Source of the DNA: Gracilaria domingensis
Taxonomy: Eukaryota > Rhodophyta > Florideophyceae > Gracilariales > Gracilariaceae
Length of the DNA: 64,000 nt
Reading direction: 5' to 3'
Assembly: GCA_022539475.1 (NCBI GenBank)
Contig: VCMS01000032.1
Span: 248,001-312,000 of the forward strand
The notes beneath the pieces were generated by a model. It ran no database searches, was not told where the DNA came from, and worked only from the letters and a program-made list of their open reading frames with translations. Each line of letters starts with the position of its first letter. The stretch's first letter is position 1. This document shows positions 57,408 to 64,000 of this stretch, piece by piece. The position numbers and the translations under genes were made by a program.

Positions 57408-59570
57408 GCGGCCCGAGCAACGTTAACCCTCTTGCGGTGGCCGGTACGGTGGAGGCTCAACAGCTGAATCCTCATGACCTTAATAGACGCACGGGCAGCC
57501 GCATGCCCACTATGGTGCACGCTTTGCCGATATCTCCGCCGAATTGGTCGCTCTGGGAACTGGCCTTTCCACATCAGTTCCTCACTCTGTCCCTTGCGGT
57601 TCCGCCACATGGGTCTCACGCAGTATACCGCAATTGCCCGTTGGGATTGTCGCCGTTGGAGGCGGTGCCTATGGCACCTCCTCCACCACGCAAGGGCGAG
57701 AAGCAGAGCCGGTTCGGTCGACAACAGTGTTTCCATGCGCGCAGCGACACACGAAGTTTCTATACTACATCCCCGTGCCGTACCGTCGATCTCCCCTTCA
57801 TCCGCTGCGATGGGGAGGTCCACTACTTCCGCCGTTTGTAATATCCTTCACCGCTTGGACGAACCTGCTACTCACCTCGAGTCGATCTGGAGTACGTCGC
57901 CTTTGAGCGCCCTTTGGATACCAATTATTGGACTGACCGTGGAGGTGGGCGACCGATGCGATGGCTGAGAGCCGTGTTCGTCACCGTAACAACCGTACGC
58001 GACCATGTTCCTGTTCCACAACGTTGAGTATTGGTCGCAGAGCGACCACAACCGCCGGCATGGTACGTCAATCGACCCTCTTGGTGGGACCACTATGAAT
58101 ATGTCAGTGGCTGGAAGTGCCGACCCCCCGTCCTGCGTACTTTGGTAGTAGCATCTCCCTCGAGAGGAACAACGAATATGCCGTTTGGTCGGTCGCGCGC
58201 AGCGAGTGGCCGTCATGGTGGCTATCCTCGCCCTTCAGGCTTCCGTGGAAGGTGTGACTTGGACACGCGCTGCCCTGACAAGTCTGTCGGATCAGCGAAC
58301 TCAACCAGTTGGTCGTATCTTCAATATTCCCAACGATGTGGTCGGCGACATTCGTGCCATGGGCTCTCCAACATCGTGGAGGCACCAAATATACTGCGCA
58401 GCAGTGATGGTACCTACTGCCGTAAGTAACCACAATTGGGGCCTGAACAGGTTGGATGTCTACGACCCGGAGTTCATAGCATCGTGCCTCTCCAACAGCA
58501 GCACATGGCTGGCGAAGACCCATTTGGTAATGACGATACCGTGATGGTGGCTGCCGAAACTATGAGTCCCCTGCATTGCCTCCGTCGGCACCTGTACAGG
58601 CTACTCCTCCGACCAGCGTGCTGCGCCTGTTCCAATGGTCCGGCGAACCCTCAGGGCTGCTACCCTCCCGGACGGGCTGCCCAGGCCTCTCGGGTGGTTT
58701 CCAGTCGCTTCCGGTGAATCCGGTGCCCCCTGGTGGTGATAGTGGCGCGATACGGAGCGCTCTGCTCGTCTCAACCACGCCCCGATGGTGCACTTCAACC
58801 GTCCTGGTCCCAATGACATCCTCACCGCTGTGGATACTCTTACCAACTGCTCCCCGTGTTGCTCACACGAGCGGCCACTTCTGAGCTGCGACAGTTCCGC
58901 GACTACTTCCAGCGCAATCTCTACCGTGGTGACAGCCTATGTTGGTCAGTTGAGCAACCTTGTGGAAGCCACGCGCCGTTACATCGACCCCCTGTGGAAA
59001 GTTCAACCCGTACGCTCCTGCGTCACAGCAACCTGCGACCCCAATGTAGCTTTGGTGGCCTTGTACGTATCAACTCCCTGGTGACCTCCTGGTGTATCCT
59101 GCGGCACCTTCCATACTCCGCTTGGTCCTCACAACGTTCTCTTCCTCCAGCAGCACTGGACAGAGCACAATGGTTTCTCAACTGGTTTCCGTTCGGCTCC
59201 GCTTCCGCCGACGTCCGTGCTCCTAGGCCGCCTACTGGTCTGACCCCCGGTGCAGGCCGTCTAGTGTCTTGCTCCTCCGACCTCTGTGGCATCCCTCCGT
59301 CTAGCTTACCGCCTCCTTCCATCCACCCACTGGTCCTGCGAATACCATGCCGGAGTCCACGCGGTACCCCTGCGGGACCTGCTGGTACTTCTGCTCCCTT
59401 ACCAAGTGGTGGTGCGCCACGCGGCGGCTAGCGGCGGGGGCGGAAGCTCCGCGACCTATGTCGTGTCCTCTGTCGTGGAGTTCCGCTTCATCTCGGGACC
59501 TCCCGTGGACTGTCGCGTCGTGAACCCGTCGTGGACGCGACGTGGCCGTGGGTCCTCCAAGGCCTCCTAG
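57408..59570 (+). other. Open region of element B2 on the strand opposite to pol
   Basis: It starts near MIPTQPRGPSNVNPLAVAG and continues in coding-like pieces for about 2.1 kb. Fragments resembling the element A counterpart, in the same order, include LDEPATHLESIW beside GDGPTTSRLMLCW in A, and VYDPEFHSIVPLQQQHMAGE beside a YDP...HMPSG stretch in A. The last part is Pro/Gly/Arg-rich. An AATAAA hexamer at 59,606-59,611 follows within 40 bases. It is broken, and no known family is recognised. Confidence 0.55.
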
Positions 59571-59605
59571 TCACCTCGTGTTCCCTCTCTGGATTCTTCT
59601 CGACT

Positions 59606-59611
59606 AATAAA
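59606..59611 (+). terminator. AATAAA polyadenylation-type signal for the counter-oriented region
   Basis: AATAAA, followed by GTGTCTTG and a T-rich stretch, lies just after the counter-oriented open region. It is kept in the inverted copy B1 (51,487-51,492). Confidence 0.5.
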
Positions 59612-59702
59612 GTGTCTTGCATTGTATCTCTGATCTTCTTTTGTTTTCCTGTTAGTTAGGTTAGTTAGCTTTCGTGTAGCGTGGCGTGCAACGGCTTCGA
59701 TA

Positions 59703-59719
59703 CCCCCCCCCTTCCTTAG
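59703..59719 (-). promoter_or_regulatory. Internal polypurine motif 1 of B2
   Basis: Minus strand CTAAGGAAGGGGGGGGG between the ends of integrase and of the counter-oriented region. On the plus strand the same bases look like a pyrimidine tract plus TTAG splice acceptor. Confidence 0.5.
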
Positions 59720-60403
59720 CGACGCGTACCACGCGAAGCAATACCAGTTGGTGGGCGTTCGCCCTGTTTGCGCCAGTATCGGATGATGAATGTTAGGGAT
59801 ATGACCAGTGGTTCCATAGAGTCGTGCTCGGCGACCATCCATACCATCTTACCCGGTAGCGCATACCCTTTGTGGTGTTCGTGACCTACAATGGTTCAAT
59901 AGCGCACTCCTGTGTCTACTTGAGGGTGACTCTTCCATTTGTCATGGGTGCGTGGCTCCCCTGGTGGTGTGACCCGTTGTCTTGCCGAGGCTCGATCTCC
60001 TGTGCCGCTTGGGTCGTGGGCAGCCGTTACGGCTCTGGTGGAAGGTTGACCGCTCGCTGACTCATCATAGAGGGGTATGGAGACGTTTGCTCCCTCTCCG
60101 CTCTGCTGCGTTGGCTCACCTATGGTTGTGTATTCGCTGTCGTCGGTTGTGCGGCCTTGACAATCCTGTCGATGGAGACCGTGTTCTCCAAACCTTCCAT
60201 TATGACCGTAGCGGTATGCTCGTCGGAGCAATCACCTTGTATGGTCCCGTGACTTGGTAGTAGTTTAGAATTGATATCCTCCTCAAGGCGGATTCCTCTT
60301 CCATCTCCGCTGGGTTGGTCGCTTACCTTTTGTGGCACGTCAAGGAAGCCATGTCTCCTGCTACCACTTTGGTCACTTTGCTCACCGTTCGGTCATGTCC
60401 GCT

Positions 60404-61331
60404 TTATACCGTTCTTGGGCTGCTGTCATCTAACTTGGCAGCAGCCAAAGCGGCGCGTAACCTCTGGAGTATGTCTCTCTTGACCTTCGCCGGTGTGAGT
60501 CCCTGCCGCTCCGAGCGGTCAGGTCCGGGCTGGACGATAAACCATGTGGTTCGCGAAAGTACCAGGTCGAATGGGGTTGTTTGAGTGACCCTGTGGACCT
60601 GGAGGTTGTACGCATATGTCAATGGTTGGACATACTCAGACCATGTGTTGGTGCTCTTCGACATAGTGCCGTAGGCGTGCCACTAGGGTCTTATTGAAGC
60701 GTTCCACTTGGCCGTTTGTTGCGGATGATAGCCGTGGTAAATAGTGCTTGACCCTAGCATTGTACAAACCGCCTCGAAGAACTTAGAAGCTAGTTCGAAC
60801 CGTTATCGGTCAGTAGGTACATGGAGCACCGTACGGGTAGACCCAATTCTCCAGGAAGGCTGTCGCTAGTGTCGTTGCCGTTTGGTTCTTCAGAGGTATG
60901 GCTCTGGTGAGCTTTGTGAACTGTCGGTTATGACTACTACAAAGCGATAACCTCTGAGGTCTGGGCAGGGCCCCAGTATGTCGATTGCTACGAATTCCAG
61001 GGCCCCGCCGCCGGAATAGCTTAGGTACTTCCTGTGCTTCGCCACACCACCTCGGGTCTTAATGCACGAATTGCATTGCGCCACATAGGTATATACATCG
61101 TTAGCCATATGCGGCCAGTAGAATTGCCTCCGAAGGGTATAGTACAACCGCGTGGCTCCAGGGTGTCCCGAAAGCCGTGGATGTGTGACAGATATAACAC
61201 CCTTGTCTTAATGACTCAGGTACGACCTTCTGGAGAGCTCCGTCTAAAGGTGAGCGTCTGATGAGGTACCATTTGGTCGACATCAAAATGAGAATCCTTC
61301 CTTCCAAGTACGTCAGCGAGCGTTTGCACAA
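60404..61331 (-). mobile_element. Integrase of element B2 (broken)
   Basis: FYWPHMANDVYTYVAQCNSC carries the zinc-finger end, EFVAIDILGPCPDLRGYRF the first catalytic aspartate. A later fragment has NLQVHRVTQTTPFDLVLSRT, the usual C-terminal core. Confidence 0.85.
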
Positions 61332-61486
61332 CCTATCGGTCGACTGTTCGCGTAAGAATTCCTCACGGGTGATTGGAGGCGTGTTCCCCTTCCTCCACAG
61401 GAAGGAGGGTCTCCACTACCACTTGTACGTACTGTCATCATGCCAGTATCCCTTCAGAACTTCATTGACCTCGTGGTTAGCTGGTT

Positions 61487-62954
61487 CTATAGTAAAGCAT
61501 GGATGTCGTCGTCCACTGGGTCAGTGTCCAATCCTTCGGTATTCAACCGGGACAATGCATCCGCCACTCGGTGCTGACCCGGGCGGTACTGCACATCGTA
61601 CTCAAACTCCGAGAGTCTCAGACGCCATCGGGCCAGACGACCCGATGCGTCCGCCAAGCCTAATATCCACCTCAAGGAGTCGTGATCCGTTCGGAGCGTG
61701 AAGCGCACACCATATAGGTAAGGACGTAGCATGAGCATGCCCAAACAACCGCTAGGCATTCCTTCTCCGTTACGGTGTAGTTCTGCTCCGCTTGTTAAGA
61801 GCTCTACTCCAATACCAATGGTGCGAGCTTGCCGTCCTCCTGTTCCTGCATTAGGCAGCAACCTATTTGGGCGTCCGACGCATCCGTGTCCAGTGTATAC
61901 GGGAGTCCCGTTTTGGGCAATGCCAGTACCGGTGGGAGAGAAGCGCTGCTTTCAATGTATAGAACGCCTCTACCTCGTCCTCTTCCAGGTGGTCAAAGTG
62001 TGTGGGCTGCCCCTTCTGCAACCTCCGGTTCAGGGGTGCGGCTATCTTTGCAAAACCCTTGATGAACCGCCGGTAGACGTTGCATAGACCTATAAAGGAT
62101 CGTATGTCCGTCTGCGACGTAGGGAGCTTCGCTTCCTGTACCGCTCGGATATTCCGTTTGTCACTTCGAGTTTCCCGGGGCTTATTGTATGCCCTAGGTA
62201 CTCTACCTCTTGGTTGAAGAACATACACTTTCGTAGTTTGAGGGTCACGCCTGCCTCTTGTAGCAACTGCAGTACCACTTGGACGTGTGAGAAGTGCTCC
62301 TCTATGGACCTCGAGTAGATGACTACGTCATCTATGTATACCAATGCGGTGTCCACTTCACTTTAGACAGTATAATGTCTAACGCCCTTTGGAAGGTAGC
62401 GGGGGCGTTTCTTAAACCAAACGGCATGCGTAAGAAGCGATACAGGCCTGCGTGGCATGTAAACGCAGTCTTATCACGGTCACTCTCTGGTATTTCGATC
62501 TGCCAATACCCGCAGTTGGCGTCCAGTGTGGTAAAGATGTTCGCATCTCCTAGGGAGTCGATGCATTCATCCATCCTCGGGATGGGGTACGAGTCCCTTA
62601 CCGTTACGGCATTAAGTTTTCTGTAGTTAATACAGAACCTCATACGGGTCTCTCCTCGTTTTTGGACTAGCACTACAGGGCTAGCCCATTCCGAGTTTGC
62701 CGGTTCTATAACCCCCTCGCGGAGCATCCGCTCTACCTCCTCCAGCTCTACCTCACGGGCCTTATGTCCCGCGCGTATGGCTGTTGGTGGATGGGACGGG
62801 AGTCCGGTTTGAGGTCAATCCTGTGCTGGGTGGCCTTAATGGCTCCCAGCTTACCCGACCACATGGTACTGAATGGCTCCAGGAGTCCAAGGATCCGAGC
62901 TCTGAGCTCTTCCCCTTCAAGTCCTATATTCACCTCCGTCTTCCAATTGGTCAC
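61487..62954 (-). mobile_element. Reverse transcriptase and RNase H of element B2 (broken)
   Basis: RT blocks are FCINYRKLNAVTVRDSYPIP, LDANCGYWQIEI, MPFGLRNAPATFQRALDI and the catalytic ALVYIDDVVIYS. The connection region has RSFIGLCNVYRRFIKGFAKI. RNase H shows LRTDHDSLRWILGLADASGR and the final HRVADALSRL. Confidence 0.92.
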
Positions 62955-63043
62955 TGGGTCGAGCTCCAGTTTCTGGTCTTCTCGCTCAGCTAGTCGCTGG
63001 CACCATATGGTCTGTTCGCGACGAATTCAACGAATTGACACTG

Positions 63044-63060
63044 CCCCCCCCGTTCCTTAG
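63044..63060 (-). promoter_or_regulatory. Internal polypurine motif 2 of B2
   Basis: Minus strand CTAAGGAACGGGGGGGG about 90 bases upstream of the RT frame, the same place as in element A and B1. Confidence 0.5.
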
Positions 63061-63118
63061 CATCCACGACCTCGTGGGACCATTGTGGTATAATTGTAAA
63101 GATCGTACGGGGAGCCGG

Positions 63119-64000
63119 GTCTGTGTTCTGCAAAGTGGAATATAGTCTGTTCGCTTTGGAAACTAAGCTAGTTTTGGGGCTATTTGGGGCGCGCGAGGGG
63201 GTAGCAGAGGCTGGCACTCAAAAAATTAAGAAATTTTGGAATATTAAATTCCATCTCGCGCAGTTTAGTTCTTGGTCCCCTAGTTTTTGTAGAGGTTCTA
63301 CTTCGCCGCACCACCCCATTCACTCTTTTCCGCGACCCTCTCTCAAAACTGCACTCGTGCTAGTTTGCGTTTCCATTTTCTCCCATGTTGCAATGCCAAT
63401 CGCAACTCATCCCACCTCAATCATCCCATCACTTCTTCCCAGTCCACACCACCCCGCTATTTACCCATTTCTCGCCCATCACGCGTTCATTTTGTAGAAG
63501 TCAGGTGCACAACTCTCCCCCTTCTCGTATACCCGCCTCGCCCCAAAACGGCTTCAATCCCTCCCATCCTTCTCTCCTCCTGTCCCCTCAGAATCCCCTT
63601 CGCAGTCCGCGCTACCTCCGCCGCACTCCTAACCCAGTCACCACCGGAGCTCCCACTCCCTCCGCGGCACCTCCTCCACCACCTTCTTCATCTCCTTACG
63701 CCTCTTCTTCAGACGGCTCTTCCCATCCCCAACCCCACCACCCTTTGTCTTCGGTGTCACAGGAGACCCCTTCTGCACCGCCACCCTTCCCACACTTCCC
63801 TTCTCCGTCTTTCCCTCCACACCTCCTTTCACCCTCTCCTCTTCCACCAATCTTTGCCTCTTGCACAGCTCCTTCACCTCCTTCTCCAGCACGTCCAACC
63901 TCTCGTTCAGAACCCTATTCTCCTCCCGCAACTCTCCAACCTCCCTTCCCGCACACTCCACTATCCCATACACATGATTTCTCATCTCCACTCCCAATAC
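63119..64000. other. Unassigned pyrimidine-rich sequence at the right edge
   Basis: From 63,119 the sequence no longer matches B1. The plus strand becomes strongly C/T-rich from about 63,260. It may be host DNA or another element. The only feature I can point to is the minus-strand frame at 63,638-63,997. Confidence 0.4.
63638..63997 (-). CDS. Hypothetical coiled-coil, highly basic protein (5' end outside window)
   Basis: I do not recognise it. The visible 119 residues start with a predicted coiled coil (GELREENRVLNERLDVLEKE) and end in a Lys/Arg-rich tail (SRLKKRRKEMKKVVEEVPRR). The first methionine is at the very edge of the window, so the true start may lie beyond. The base asymmetry of the strand alone could keep such a frame open. 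It could be the front part of a gag-like or other element protein. Confidence 0.4.
   Translation of the reverse strand: MGVEMRNHVYGIVECAGREVGELREENRVLNERLDVLEKEVKELCKRQRLVEEERVKGGVEGKTEKGSVGRVAVQKGSPVTPKTKGGGVGDGKSRLKKRRKEMKKVVEEVPRREWELRW

Larger units (their letters stand above)
55377..63118 (-). mobile_element. Element B2: Ty3/Gypsy fossil, minus strand, 5'-truncated
   Basis: On the minus strand from 63,118: RT (about 62.95-62.1 kb), connection and RNase H (62.2-61.5 kb), integrase (61.3-60.4 kb), counter-oriented open region (57.4-59.6 kb), a 1.4-kb non-coding-looking stretch, polypurine tract, LTR. Gag, protease and 5' LTR are absent; similarity to B1 stops at 63,118. It is broken, with roughly tens of breaks, fewer than B1. 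Its family is the same as B1. Confidence 0.87.

Noticed and set aside
1-64000. CRISPR array, bacterial operons or riboswitches
   Set aside because: No regular repeat-spacer array; gene content is eukaryotic nuclear.

Overview
The window looks like nuclear DNA of a florideophyte red alga, probably Chondrus crispus or a close relative. This is inferred from style, not from a database match. The eukaryotic genes are almost intronless: a clathrin heavy chain of 1,726 codons is one exon, and only one short intron (in NHP2) is clear. Genes are packed into an island of about 31 kb, followed by a block of large LTR retroelements. A sulfotransferase and a nuclear gene that may encode a plastid phycobilisome-type protein fit a red alga.

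Gene island (1-33.4 kb). In order: RPB5 (-), NHP2 (-, two exons), clathrin heavy chain (+), a sulfotransferase (+), a type II membrane or secreted protein (+) converging on a Myb/SHAQKY-type regulator (-), a GT4 glycosyltransferase (-), a GNAT acetyltransferase (+), a possible phycobilisome-linker-like plastid protein (-), and a Gfo/Idh/MocA dehydrogenase (-) flanked by two divergently oriented paralogues of an unrecognised secreted cysteine-rich family. A small repeat-containing ORF and the C-terminal stub of an unrecognised gene follow. The genes have unrelated roles and do not look operon-like. Spacers hold many near-perfect short hairpins and a degenerate interspersed repeat.

Repeat island (33.4-63.1 kb). 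Three Ty3/Gypsy-type fossils lie nested or abutting. Element A (minus strand, about 33.4-44.05 kb) is a chromovirus with zinc-knuckle gag, protease, RT, RNase H, integrase and chromodomain. Its 5' end is cut off by the LTR of element B1 (plus strand, 44.05-54.9 kb). B1 faces B2 (minus strand, about 55-63.12 kb), a copy of the same family, so B1 and B2 form a very large imperfect inverted repeat. All three carry tens of frame breaks. Both families have a long open region between integrase and 3' LTR that reads in the direction opposite to pol. In B2 it ends near a polyadenylation-type signal. Both also repeat a CTAAGGARGGGG polypurine motif inside the element. These two features are the most unusual in the window.

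Assembly notes. The 690-base N gap at 36,039-36,728 is flanked by two near-identical copies of the same ~785 bp, the signature of two contig ends that overlap but were not merged. The copies differ mainly by single-base indels, so part of the apparent decay in this island may be base-calling error. The last 0.9 kb is a strand-asymmetric sequence with part of an unrecognised coiled-coil protein.
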